A stretch of 48,178 bases of DNA from Hyphomonas sp. (GTDB lineage: Bacteria; Pseudomonadota; Alphaproteobacteria; Caulobacterales; Hyphomonadaceae): contig VMTE01000032.1 of the NCBI GenBank assembly GCA_013791775.1, forward strand, positions 1 through 48,178. Direction: 5' to 3'. The translations under genes and the position numbers were made by a program. Positions 32,544-40,873 of this stretch are shown here, piece by piece (the first letter of the stretch is position 1; each line of letters opens with the position of its first letter). A model generated the notes under the pieces. That model saw only the letters and a program-made list of their open reading frames with translations, had not been told where the DNA came from and made no database searches.

Positions 32544-33246
32544 AATCTGCCTCACTGTCCTGCTCTCGCCCGTCCTTGTTTCTCTGCCTGATCTTGCGTT
32601 CCCGCGGCCGGCTGCCGCGCAGGTCGCCGTCTACGACCCGGCCAATCATGCCCAGAATATCCTCCAGGCAGTCCGCGCCCTGCAGGAGCTCGAAAACCAG
32701 ATCCAGCAGCTCACGCACGAGATCGACATGATCGAAAAAATGGCGCGCGACCTCGAAACACTGCCCGTCAACGTCGCCGGCGCACTCCTCCGTGAGCGGA
32801 TCGCCCGGATCGAAGCCCTGATCCGGGAAGCCGACGGAACGCTGGCGAGCGCCGAGGCCATCCGGCAGGGCTTTGATGCGGCCTATCCGGAAAGCTATGG
32901 CGAGACGCCGCCCTCAGCCTCCGTCCTTCTGGCAGATGCCCGCGCGCGCTGGGAGGCGTCCCGGGCGGCGCACAAGCAGATGCTTCTGGTCGAGGCGGCC
33001 ACGCGCGCCGACAGCGCCGCCGACGCCGACGCGTTGGCAGGCCTCGTTGCCGAAAGCCAGTCGGCCGCCGGCAATCTCCAGGCTCTGCAGGCGGGCAACC
33101 AGATGACCGCGCTGACCGCCCAGCAGCTCATGCAGATGGAAGCCATTCTGGGCGCCGACGCGCGGGCGCAGGCTCTCGAGACAGCGCGCACGCTTGCCGA
33201 AGCTGAACGGGGCCGCGCCAGGCTGAAATCTTTCCTCGGGAACTGA
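32530..33246 (+). CDS. trbJ: TrbJ, periplasmic conjugation protein (VirB5-like)
   Basis: A 238-residue exported protein. The signal peptide ends near AAAQ, and the mature part is almost wholly helical with the family VAVYDPANHAQNILQAVRALQELENQIQQL region. VirB5-like proteins sit at the pilus tip. The ATG overlaps trbE and has an aagga site about ten bases upstream. Confidence 0.92.
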   Translation: MKYLEICLTVLLSPVLVSLPDLAFPRPAAAQVAVYDPANHAQNILQAVRALQELENQIQQLTHEIDMIEKMARDLETLPVNVAGALLRERIARIEALIREADGTLASAEAIRQGFDAAYPESYGETPPSASVLLADARARWEASRAAHKQMLLVEAATRADSAADADALAGLVAESQSAAGNLQALQAGNQMTALTAQQLMQMEAILGADARAQALETARTLAEAERGRARLKSFLGN

Positions 33247-33250
33247 AGCC

Positions 33251-34549
33251 ATGGAAGAAATGGACGTCATCGACCGGTTCCTGGAAACCTTCATCGTCTA
33301 CATCGATTCAGGATTCGGGCTGCTTGCGGGTGATGTCGCCTACCTCACCACCACGCTCATCGTGATCGACATCACGCTGGCCGGGCTCTTCTGGGCACTC
33401 TCTGAACACGCCGATGTGATTGCCGCCCTCATCCGCAAAGTGCTTTATGTCGGCTTCTTCGCTTACCTCATCGGCAACTTCCAGCTCCTGTCAGGGATCC
33501 TGTTCGAGAGCTTTGCCGCTCTCGGTATCAAGGCGGGATCTGCAACCCTTACTCCGGACGACCTGATGCGCCCGGGATATATTGCCGGGGTCGGATACAC
33601 CGCCGCGCTCCCCTTGCTGGACGAAGCCGGCGGGCTGCTTGGTCCGATTGCCTTTTTCCAGAATTTCATCCTGATTTCGGTCCTGCTGATCGCCTGGGCC
33701 ATCATCCTTGCCGCCTTTTTCATTCTCGCCGTTCAACTTTTTATCGCGATCCTCGAGTTCAAGCTGACGACGCTTGCCGGGTTTGTGCTGGTGCCCTTTG
33801 CCTTGTGGAACAAGACCGCGTTTCTCGCTGAACGCGTGCTCGGAAATGTCATTACGTCCGGCATCAAGCTGATGGTGCTCGCCATCATCATCGGCATCGG
33901 CTCGACGCTGTTTTCGACAGTAACAGAGGCCTTCGCCGGCGAAGACGACACCTCGCTGGCTCAGGTCATGGGCACCGTGCTCGCCGCAACCGTCTTTCTA
34001 TGGATGGGCGTGTTTGGACCGGGGATCGCATCGGGCCTCGTCACCGGCGCGCCGCAACTTGGCGCCGGCTCTGCCGCCGGCGCCGCCGCTGCGGTTGCGG
34101 CCGGAACGGTGCTCGCCGGCGCAGGCGGCCTCGCCGCGGCGCGCGGCGTATCGGCCGGGGTCAAGGCGGGCACCTCCCTCGCCGGGGCGGCCCGCACCGC
34201 CTACGATCTCGGACAGTTGCGCTCGGGCGCGGGCGGCTGGCGCGGCGCTGCGGCCGGGCTCGCCGGCACAGCCGCCGCAGGCGCCGGCGCGATCGGGCGA
34301 GCGGCCGCTCGCCCGCTTGGCGGGCTCAGATCTGCCTGGACAAGCGGAAGCCGCGCAGCCTTCACGGCGTCCGGCGGCAAGGGCGCAGAACCGGGCGACG
34401 CCGCGCCGGACACGCGGCCAGCCTGGGCGCGTCAGTTGAGCGCCCGTCAGCGGCTCAGCCAGGCCGATACCCTGGCAGCGCACACCCTTCGCGACGGCGA
34501 CCGGGCCATGCCCGGCGCCGCGCCCGATCTCAAACAATCCGAGGACTAG
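33251..34549 (+). CDS. trbL: TrbL, polytopic inner-membrane channel protein (VirB6-type)
   Basis: A 432-residue protein with several membrane segments between about residues 35 and 260 and a long Ala/Gly-rich C-terminal region (about 265-350), as in other TrbL proteins. It begins four bases after trbJ; an ATG three codons in is an alternative start. No trbK (entry-exclusion lipoprotein) lies between trbJ and trbL, although that is its usual place. Confidence 0.92.
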   Translation: MEEMDVIDRFLETFIVYIDSGFGLLAGDVAYLTTTLIVIDITLAGLFWALSEHADVIAALIRKVLYVGFFAYLIGNFQLLSGILFESFAALGIKAGSATLTPDDLMRPGYIAGVGYTAALPLLDEAGGLLGPIAFFQNFILISVLLIAWAIILAAFFILAVQLFIAILEFKLTTLAGFVLVPFALWNKTAFLAERVLGNVITSGIKLMVLAIIIGIGSTLFSTVTEAFAGEDDTSLAQVMGTVLAATVFLWMGVFGPGIASGLVTGAPQLGAGSAAGAAAAVAAGTVLAGAGGLAAARGVSAGVKAGTSLAGAARTAYDLGQLRSGAGGWRGAAAGLAGTAAAGAGAIGRAAARPLGGLRSAWTSGSRAAFTASGGKGAEPGDAAPDTRPAWARQLSARQRLSQADTLAAHTLRDGDRAMPGAAPDLKQSED

Positions 34550-34553
34550 GTTC

Positions 34554-35252
34554 ATGGACTTCCGGCGCGCAGCCTCTCACTACGGCGAAAGCCCCTTGCC
34601 CGAAACGCCCTACCAAAAGGCCGGGCAAGTCTGGGACGAGCGGATCGGATCAGCAAGGGTGCAGGCACGCAACTGGCGCCTGATGGCGCTCGCCCTTCTG
34701 GCCGCTTTGCTTCTTACATCCGGCGCGCTTGTCTGGCGAAGCCTCCAGTCGGCTGTAACCCCCTACGTCGTCGAAATCGGCGCAGACGGCGCCGTTCGGG
34801 CAGTTGCGCCGGCGCTTGCCGCGTTCGAGCCGTCCGATGCCCAGATCGCGCACCAGATTGCCGGCTTTGTCGAGAATGTCCGCTCTCTGTCGATTGACCC
34901 GGTCGTCGTCCGGCAGAACTGGCTGAAAGCCTATGACATGGTGACCGACAAGGCGGCGCTCACACTCAACCAGTATGCCCGCGACGAGGATCCGTTCGCA
35001 GACATCGGCCGCAGATCGCGGTCCGTTGACGTCATCTCGGTCGTTCGGGCCACAGACACGTCCTTCGAGGCCCGCTGGCTGGAGAAGACCTATGAGAACG
35101 GCGCGCTCACTGATGCCCGCCGGTTCACCGGACATTTTACCCTGGTTCAGGATACGCCGCGTGACGCAGAGACGCTGCGTGCAAATCCGCTTGGCATCTA
35201 CATCCTTAGCCTCAACTGGAGCGAAGATCTCGTCACAGGAGACAGACCATGA
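34554..35252 (+). CDS. trbF: TrbF, inner-membrane channel protein (VirB8-type)
   Basis: A 232-residue protein with a short cytoplasmic N-terminus (NPYQ-like ETPYQKAGQVWDERIGSA), one membrane helix (LMALALLAALLLTSGALVW) and a periplasmic NTF2-like domain ending FTLVQDTPRDAETLRANPLGIYI. The position after trbL is standard. Its stop overlaps the trbG start as ATGA. Confidence 0.94.
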   Translation: MDFRRAASHYGESPLPETPYQKAGQVWDERIGSARVQARNWRLMALALLAALLLTSGALVWRSLQSAVTPYVVEIGADGAVRAVAPALAAFEPSDAQIAHQIAGFVENVRSLSIDPVVVRQNWLKAYDMVTDKAALTLNQYARDEDPFADIGRRSRSVDVISVVRATDTSFEARWLEKTYENGALTDARRFTGHFTLVQDTPRDAETLRANPLGIYILSLNWSEDLVTGDRP

Positions 35253-36256
35253 CCCGCTTGTACCTTCCTTCCTGCGCGCTCCTGCTTGCTACGGCATGCG
35301 CCAGTGTTCCGTCTGGCGTGCCCGTGAGCATTGATCAGCAGGATTACTTCGCCGCCGAGCAGATCGCTGACACGGCGCCGCGCGCGGTCGAAGTCGTCGA
35401 AACCCCTGTGCCGCTGCCTTTGCCCGGGCAGCTGAAACCGCTGACACCCTCGACCCCGTCTGCAAAGCCGGTCTCGCCGGTCAGTGCCATCTCGCAAGGC
35501 ACGCGCGCCGCGCGCGTTGAGCCCACTCCTGATGGGTACGTCAACGCTGTCCAGATTTATCCTTATACAGAGGGCGCGCTCTACCAGCTCTATACGAGCC
35601 CCAGCCAGGTCTCGGACATCGCGCTCCAGCCCGGCGAGCGGCTTGTCTCCGTGTCAGCCGGCGATACGGTGCGCTGGGTGGTCGGCGACACCCAGTCCGG
35701 CTCAGGCCCCGCCGCACGCGCCCATGTGCTCGTCAAACCGGTTGCACCGGGTCTCACGACAAACCTGATGATCGCGACGGACCGGCGCACCTATCACCTC
35801 GAACTCACGAGCCTCGAGACGAGCTACATGGCCGCGCTGTCCTGGCACTATCCCGCCGATGCGCTGTCAGACCTCAACGCGCGCAATGCCCGCGCGCAGA
35901 TTGCGGAATCGGCAACCGTTGCCCCGGACATGCGCCTGGAGGACCTGAACTTCGACTATCAGATCGAAGGCGCAAGACCAGCCTGGCGCCCGGTAAGAGT
36001 GTTTGATGATGGCCGGCACGTGTTCATCCAGATGCCGGACGGCCTGTCTGCAACCGACGCGCCGCCGCTGTTCGTGCTCGGTCCCCGCGGCGAAGCGCGG
36101 CTGGTCAATTACCGCGTCAAAGGCAGCTATTACATCGTCGACTACCTCTTTGCTGAAGCCGAACTGCGACTTGGCCAGAAACCGCAAACTGCCGTGCAGA
36201 TCCGGCGCAAAAAGAGCCCGCGTCCCCGGCCGGCCTTGTCCGAGGACGGATCATGA
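35249..36256 (+). CDS. trbG: TrbG, outer-membrane core-complex protein (VirB9-type)
   Basis: A 335-residue protein with a lipoprotein-like signal (LLLATAC, Cys17), a proline-rich linker, and the VirB9/CagX fold (YPYTEGALYQLYTSPSQVSDIALQPGE; later NFDYQIEG and FDDGRHVFIQMP). It forms the outer ring with TrbI. Overlaps both neighbours by four bases. Confidence 0.94.
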   Translation: MTRLYLPSCALLLATACASVPSGVPVSIDQQDYFAAEQIADTAPRAVEVVETPVPLPLPGQLKPLTPSTPSAKPVSPVSAISQGTRAARVEPTPDGYVNAVQIYPYTEGALYQLYTSPSQVSDIALQPGERLVSVSAGDTVRWVVGDTQSGSGPAARAHVLVKPVAPGLTTNLMIATDRRTYHLELTSLETSYMAALSWHYPADALSDLNARNARAQIAESATVAPDMRLEDLNFDYQIEGARPAWRPVRVFDDGRHVFIQMPDGLSATDAPPLFVLGPRGEARLVNYRVKGSYYIVDYLFAEAELRLGQKPQTAVQIRRKKSPRPRPALSEDGS

Positions 36257-37503
36257 GCGCGCCCGAACCCTTTCCCGCCCGTAGCGCTGCCCTGAAGCTG
36301 CGGGGCAAGGTGAAGCCTGTCGCCCGGATCAACCGCAAGGTGCTCCTGGCCGGCGGCGCCGCCGGCGTGCTCGGCCTGTTCGCCGCATTCTCGGTGGCGC
36401 TTCATCCGCCGAAAGCTTCCGAGGGCGCCGCGCCGTCCGAAACCTTCAACACGGCCAGCCGGCGCACGCCGGAAGGACTTGCCCGCCTGCCGGTCTCCTA
36501 CGAGGACGCAGGCGTCCCCCGGCTCGGCGCGCCGCTATCGGGCGACCTCGGCGCCACGATTGTTGCAGAGGAGCGTGCGTATGGACTTGAGCCCGATTGG
36601 GATGTCGCGGCGCCAGGTGATTTTCGGCCGTCTGATGCGGATGAAGCGGTCCGGGCAAAACGCCTCTCCGATGCCAAACTGGCCGACACGGCGGCCAAGG
36701 CGGGCCTGTTCTTTGATCTTGCCGCGCCGGCCGGCGGCGCTGCGCCCTCATCGGCGCCGGCCACACCAACAGATGCCCGATCAGAGCTGCTCGCCCTCGC
36801 CTCGAGAGCCTACCCTGCCCCGTCTCCGGCGTCGTCCGCAGGGGATGCAAACCTCCAGGACCGCAAGATCGCGTTTGCGTCCGCCGAACCTGACGGCGCG
36901 ATCTACAACCCTTACGACCTTGAAACGCCCGCTTCGCCCTATCAGGTCATGGCCGGTACGATGGTGGCGGCCTCACTTGTCACCGGCATAAATTCTGACT
37001 TGCCGGGGCCCCTCGTCGCCCAGGTCACGCAACCCGTCTACGACACCGTGACCGGAACATGGCTGCTGATCCCGCAAGGCGCCCGCCTGCTTGGCCGCTA
37101 CCAGTCCGAGATATCCTTCGGCCAGGACCGCGCCCTCGTTATCTGGGAGCGGATCCTGTTTCCCAACGGCGCATCGCTGCGGATCGCCGAACCGGGCGTT
37201 GACGCGGCCGGCGCGTCAGGCCTCGCCGGGCGCACCGACCATCATTGGAACCGTGTCTTCGCCGCCGCCGGACTTGCCACCGTCCTCGCTGTCGGCGCCG
37301 GGATCGGCGAACCGGAAGAAAACGACTTCGAGCGAGCCGTCCGGCGCGGCTTCGCCGACAGCGTCTCCCGGTCCGGTGACCGGATTGTCGATCAAAACCT
37401 TTCGGTCCAGCCGACGATCCGCGTCGCGCCGGGCGCGGCGGTCAACGTCCTCGTCACCCGCGACCTGATCCTGACGCCCTATGTTGAGGGCGCGCGCCCC
37501 TGA
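36253..37503 (+). CDS. trbI: TrbI, core-complex protein spanning the envelope (VirB10-type)
   Basis: A 416-residue protein with one membrane helix near 34-50, a Pro/Ala-rich spacer, and the C-terminal VirB10 domain (YQVMAGTMVAASLVTGINSDLPG, LLIPQGARLLGRYQSE, VNVLVTRDLILTPY). It is the last gene of the module; no trbH was seen between trbG and trbI. The next gene, panD, is convergent. Confidence 0.95.
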   Translation: MSAPEPFPARSAALKLRGKVKPVARINRKVLLAGGAAGVLGLFAAFSVALHPPKASEGAAPSETFNTASRRTPEGLARLPVSYEDAGVPRLGAPLSGDLGATIVAEERAYGLEPDWDVAAPGDFRPSDADEAVRAKRLSDAKLADTAAKAGLFFDLAAPAGGAAPSSAPATPTDARSELLALASRAYPAPSPASSAGDANLQDRKIAFASAEPDGAIYNPYDLETPASPYQVMAGTMVAASLVTGINSDLPGPLVAQVTQPVYDTVTGTWLLIPQGARLLGRYQSEISFGQDRALVIWERILFPNGASLRIAEPGVDAAGASGLAGRTDHHWNRVFAAAGLATVLAVGAGIGEPEENDFERAVRRGFADSVSRSGDRIVDQNLSVQPTIRVAPGAAVNVLVTRDLILTPYVEGARP

Positions 37504-37636
37504 GCCGCCTGCCCCGCGGGATCGCTCAGCCAGGCCCATGCGGGGTGCTGGCGCGTTCCCGCTCGTTCTCAAAGTGCACCGACGACGCCAGGCGCGCGCG
37601 CCAAAGCGCGCGGTGTCTTACGGCGTAGACTTGCAT

Positions 37637-37981
37637 TCAGGAGGGGAGTTTGACCGTGTTGTCGTCGCCGAGGAGGACGACGGTCGGTGCATGCTGGCGC
37701 GCTTCGGCAGCATCGACACCGCAGAAGGCTGCGATAATCACCTTGTCGCCCACCGCGAAATGGCGGGCGGCCGCGCCGTTCACGCCGATGGTGCGCGAGC
37801 CGCGCGGCGCTTCAAGCGCGTAGGTGTGGATCCGCGCGCCGTTGGTGACGTTCCAGATATCCACCTTCTCGTGCGGCAGGATGCCGGACGCGTCGAGCAG
37901 GTCCTGGTCGATGGAAACCGAGCCTTCATAGTGAAGGTCGCACTGGGTGACGGTGGCCGAATGAAGTTTGGCCTTCAGCAT
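37637..37981 (-). CDS. panD: PanD, aspartate 1-decarboxylase
   Basis: A 114-residue pyruvoyl enzyme that makes beta-alanine for pantothenate and CoA. The self-cleavage site is G20-S21 in HYEGS, and IDWNV-like [21 protein letters not shown] and [10 protein letters not shown] are conserved. The frame is open to a GTG at 38002, but the family start is MLKAKLH at 37981. It is convergent with the transfer module and marks return to ordinary chromosome. Confidence 0.95.
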   Translation of the reverse strand: MLKAKLHSATVTQCDLHYEGSVSIDQDLLDASGILPHEKVDIWNVTNGARIHTYALEAPRGSRTIGVNGAAARHFAVGDKVIIAAFCGVDAAEARQHAPTVVLLGDDNTVKLPS

Positions 37982-38018
37982 CGTGAGCAACAAGGGAGGC
38001 ACACTCCGGTGTTAGGCA

Positions 38019-38087
38019 TGAGCACTTTTGCTCACGGTGAGAATATGGGATCGCAGCGGTGGACTGCAAGGCGACTTCTGCCTTGCA
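38019..38087. other. Two small inverted repeats upstream of the lipoprotein gene and panD
   Basis: tgagca/tgctca (38019-38024 with 38029-38034) and tgcaaggc/gccttgca (38065-38072 with 38080-38087). Neither is followed by a T-run. They lie between the divergent panD and lipoprotein genes and may be operators or parts of leader RNA. Confidence 0.3.
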
Positions 38088-38220
38088 ATGGCTGGGCCGT
38101 AAAGGCGCGGTATGTAAACATTCCCGATAGCCCTGCTCACAAACCTGGGCCAAGTCCGGGGCATTCCTGATGGCGGGGTGTGCGAATCTCTGCTCGCTTG
38201 TCCGGGACGAGACTGTTAAC

Positions 38221-38258
38221 CTTTTGTCACCTGCGAGAAGCAGGTGGGGAGACAAAAG
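38221..38258 (+). promoter_or_regulatory. Leader hairpin holding the ribosome-binding site in a bulge
   Basis: Bases 38221-38227 (cttttgt) pair with 38252-38258 (acaaaag), and 38228-38234 (cacctgc) pair with 38240-38246 (gcaggtg) around a gagaa loop. All 14 pairs are perfect. The only unpaired part of the stem is a one-sided bulge, gggag (38247-38251), which is the ribosome-binding site. The ATG of the lipoprotein gene follows directly at 38259. Confidence 0.6.
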
Positions 38259-39692
38259 ATGCAAACCTTCAAACTCGCTGCGAGATTGCTGTCAGGCGCA
38301 GCCGTCCTCGCCATGGCTGCTTGCGCCTCAACGCCGGAAGCGCCGACGGCTTCGCCGCCTCCACCACCTGCGCCTTCTCCCGAGCCCGCTCCGGCGCCGC
38401 CACCGACCAAAGAAGTGTATCCGATCGAGATGGACCGGGGCGCCGGCGCTTATCCGGACGATCTCGAGGATTATTACGAAAGCCTGCCGCCCACCGGCGC
38501 GGGCGCCCCCGAGATAGCGGCATCCCGCACCAGCTTCCGGGAAGCGTCGCGCTCCGGAAAACCGGTCCAGGACTACCTGCCCTATATCGACGTCGCCATC
38601 GAACAGGACGTGCTCGTCTCCGGCATGGGCCCGTCGCTGCAGGATCGCTACACGCGGATCCAGATCGTGACGCTGGACCCCGACAGCTATGACGTGGCGG
38701 GTGTGGCCGGCGACGGGCGGAAATCGAAAAAGGAAACACGCGACTATGAGCGAGAGAGCCGCGGCTGGTTGCAGCGCACGATGCTGGGCTCGCGCAATGT
38801 GACGCGTACGTTGATCGCCGATTTCGACATTTCAAATCCGGATATCAAGACCACCAAGGCACTGTTCTCGTCGACCTTCCGGTCGGACAATGCCAAAGGC
38901 GAAGCCTGGGCCACGAACGAAAGCATTTCGGTCTATGCCACGCCTTACTTCAAGGTGAGCCCGAACACGACCATCGAAGGCAAGTTCCGGATGCAGCTGT
39001 CCGATGAGCGCTCCTCCTCCGCCGGCGCCAACGTGATGAACGCGCTGCAGACGGCGGCAAACCTGATCGCGCCGACCTCGGCGCTGGTGACCTTCTTCAA
39101 CGCGCCGGCGATGCTGCAGGCTTCAACTTTCCTCAACACGCAGTCGAACTCCCTGTTCGGCCAATCAATCACCGAAGAGTCCACAGGCGCTTTTGCAATC
39201 AAGTCCTGGACCTCCGAGCCGATCCTGGTGATCCGCGCCGAACTGCCCCCGGCCGGGAACATCAAGAACACGAAGAAGAAGGAAGGTATCGGTAAATGGG
39301 TCGTCTATCTCGACCCGCCGATTTCGTCCGTGTTCACCTCCAACACGGCAGGCGGGCCGGCGGGCGCGCCGGACTTTGAAGGCGTCAGCGCGGCCGACAT
39401 CTTGTCGTTTAATGTTGGCGAAGACCTGCGCGTCTATGACTATATCTTCTCCCGCCTCGAACTGGGCGACCGGATCACGACCCTGAACGAAACCGGAGAC
39501 ACTGATACGGCGCGCCTCATCTGTACACGGATCTCGCGCGGCTTGTCCGAGATTGGCTTCACCACGTATGACGCCGCCGCCGGCGTCTGGGCGGCCTCGG
39601 AATCGGACCAGTTCTCGGCCGCCGCGAGGACCGTGCTACAGGCGCCGGAAACCTGCGGGGCGATGGCATTGTGGAGCAACATGACTTACTGA
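38259..39692 (+). CDS. Unknown lipoprotein
   Basis: A 477-residue exported protein with a lipoprotein signal (VLAMAAC, Cys22) and a proline-rich linker (about 30-55), then a globular region. I recognise no domain. Features seen: YLPYIDVAIEQDVLVSG, a conserved-looking TRTLIADFDISNPD, and a cysteine in both LICTRISRG and PETCGAM near the end. It is preceded by a hairpin that displays the ribosome-binding site. No partner is obvious; the glycosyltransferase gene 65 bp downstream may be separate. Confidence 0.8.
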   Translation: MQTFKLAARLLSGAAVLAMAACASTPEAPTASPPPPPAPSPEPAPAPPPTKEVYPIEMDRGAGAYPDDLEDYYESLPPTGAGAPEIAASRTSFREASRSGKPVQDYLPYIDVAIEQDVLVSGMGPSLQDRYTRIQIVTLDPDSYDVAGVAGDGRKSKKETRDYERESRGWLQRTMLGSRNVTRTLIADFDISNPDIKTTKALFSSTFRSDNAKGEAWATNESISVYATPYFKVSPNTTIEGKFRMQLSDERSSSAGANVMNALQTAANLIAPTSALVTFFNAPAMLQASTFLNTQSNSLFGQSITEESTGAFAIKSWTSEPILVIRAELPPAGNIKNTKKKEGIGKWVVYLDPPISSVFTSNTAGGPAGAPDFEGVSAADILSFNVGEDLRVYDYIFSRLELGDRITTLNETGDTDTARLICTRISRGLSEIGFTTYDAAAGVWAASESDQFSAAARTVLQAPETCGAMALWSNMTY

Positions 39693-39757
39693 CAGGCCTT
39701 GCCACCTGACCGGGCCGCGCCCTAAGGGAAAGAGCGCGTGCACCGGAGCCGAGTTGC

Positions 39758-40783
39758 TTGACAAATACACCTGATTTTTCCGTCCTGATCGTCAACTTCA
39801 ATGGCGGCAAATACGTGCAGGGCGCACTCGATTCGCTTAAAGCGCAGACCCACCGGTCATTCGAAGTGATCCTTGTAGACAATGCCTCGGCGGACGGCTC
39901 CGTTGACGCGCTTGACACCAGCGGCTTGCCTGCGTTCACGCTGATGCGCGAGACTGAGAACCACGGCTTCGCGCGCGGCAACAACGTGGCGGCCGCTGCC
40001 GCGAAGGGTAAATGGCTCGCGATGCTGAACCCGGACGCCGCCGCGCGGCCGGACTGGCTGACGCGGGTTCTGGCAGGCGCGCAGCGCCATCCGGGTGTGA
40101 CCAGTTTTGCCTGCACGCAGATCTGGATGCACGACGAGACTAAGCTGGACGGCGCGGGCGATAACTACCTCCTGTTCGGCATACCTTGGCGGGGCGGGTA
40201 TCGCCGTCCATTCTCCGAGCTTCCGGCGGAGGGCACGTGCTTTTCGCCCTGCGGCGCGAGCGCCGTGTACAACCGCGACACGTTTGTTCAGGCGGGCGGC
40301 TTTGACGAGCGCTTGTTCTGCTTCTGCGAGGATGTGGACCTCGGATTCCGGCTGCGGTTGGAAGGGGAAACGTGCGTGTTCCTGCCGGACGCGGTAGTGG
40401 CACATGCGGGGGGCGGACTGTCGGACAAGGTATCCGGGTTCGCGGTGCGCTATGGCACGCGCAACCGGCTCTGGGTCTATCTTAAATGCATGCCGATGCC
40501 GCTTCTGATCCTCACCCTGCCCGGCCACCTAGCCCTGACCGTAGCGATCCTCCTCCGTGGACTGATGACTGGCCAGTTCGGTGACGCGGTGAAGGGACTG
40601 GCAGACGCCGTGCGCGAGCTGGAGCCCATTTGGGAAGACCGCCGCGTGGTACAGGCCCGCAGGGTGACAGGAATGCGAAGCCTAATCGGGGCAATGGCCT
40701 GGAATCCATTGGAAATGCTCGACCGTAAGACAGGGGTAACGCAGGCTCGCCCACCCTCCGCTGACCGGGGGAATCGCATGTGA
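39758..40783 (+). CDS. Glycosyltransferase, family 2
   Basis: A 341-residue GT-A enzyme: FSVLIVNFNGGKYV at the start, LVDNASADGSVD for nucleotide binding, the DxD-like LNPDAAARPDW, and FCEDVDLGFRL near residue 190. A C-terminal hydrophobic stretch (PLLILTLPGHLALTVAILLR) may attach it to the membrane. Rhamnosyltransferase-like relatives act in polysaccharide assembly. Translation starts at TTG 39758 behind ggag. Confidence 0.88.
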   Translation: MTNTPDFSVLIVNFNGGKYVQGALDSLKAQTHRSFEVILVDNASADGSVDALDTSGLPAFTLMRETENHGFARGNNVAAAAAKGKWLAMLNPDAAARPDWLTRVLAGAQRHPGVTSFACTQIWMHDETKLDGAGDNYLLFGIPWRGGYRRPFSELPAEGTCFSPCGASAVYNRDTFVQAGGFDERLFCFCEDVDLGFRLRLEGETCVFLPDAVVAHAGGGLSDKVSGFAVRYGTRNRLWVYLKCMPMPLLILTLPGHLALTVAILLRGLMTGQFGDAVKGLADAVRELEPIWEDRRVVQARRVTGMRSLIGAMAWNPLEMLDRKTGVTQARPPSADRGNRM

Positions 40784-40819
40784 CGCATTCGACTTTGCCG
40801 GCCCGCATGCGGGCGGTGG

Positions 40820-40843
40820 GGACTGGAGCAGTCCTAATTTTTT
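40820..40843 (+). terminator. Probable intrinsic terminator after the GT2 gene
   Basis: ggact-ggagc-agtcc (40820-40834) is followed by taatttttt with six T (40838-40843), 37 bp after the stop. A perfect 14-bp palindrome, gcccgcatgcgggc (40801-40814), lies just before and could add a second stem. The stem is short, so strength is uncertain. Confidence 0.55.
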
Positions 40844-40873
40844 CAGTATACGGTTTGATCAAAAGCGGCGCGT

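Noticed and set aside
33247-33250. trbK between trbJ and trbL
   Set aside because: Only four bases separate the two genes; there is no room for it.
37982-38002. GTG start for panD seven codons upstream
   Set aside because: The possible ribosome-binding site is too close to the GTG, and family members start near MLKAKLH; short N-terminal additions do exist, so this is not excluded.
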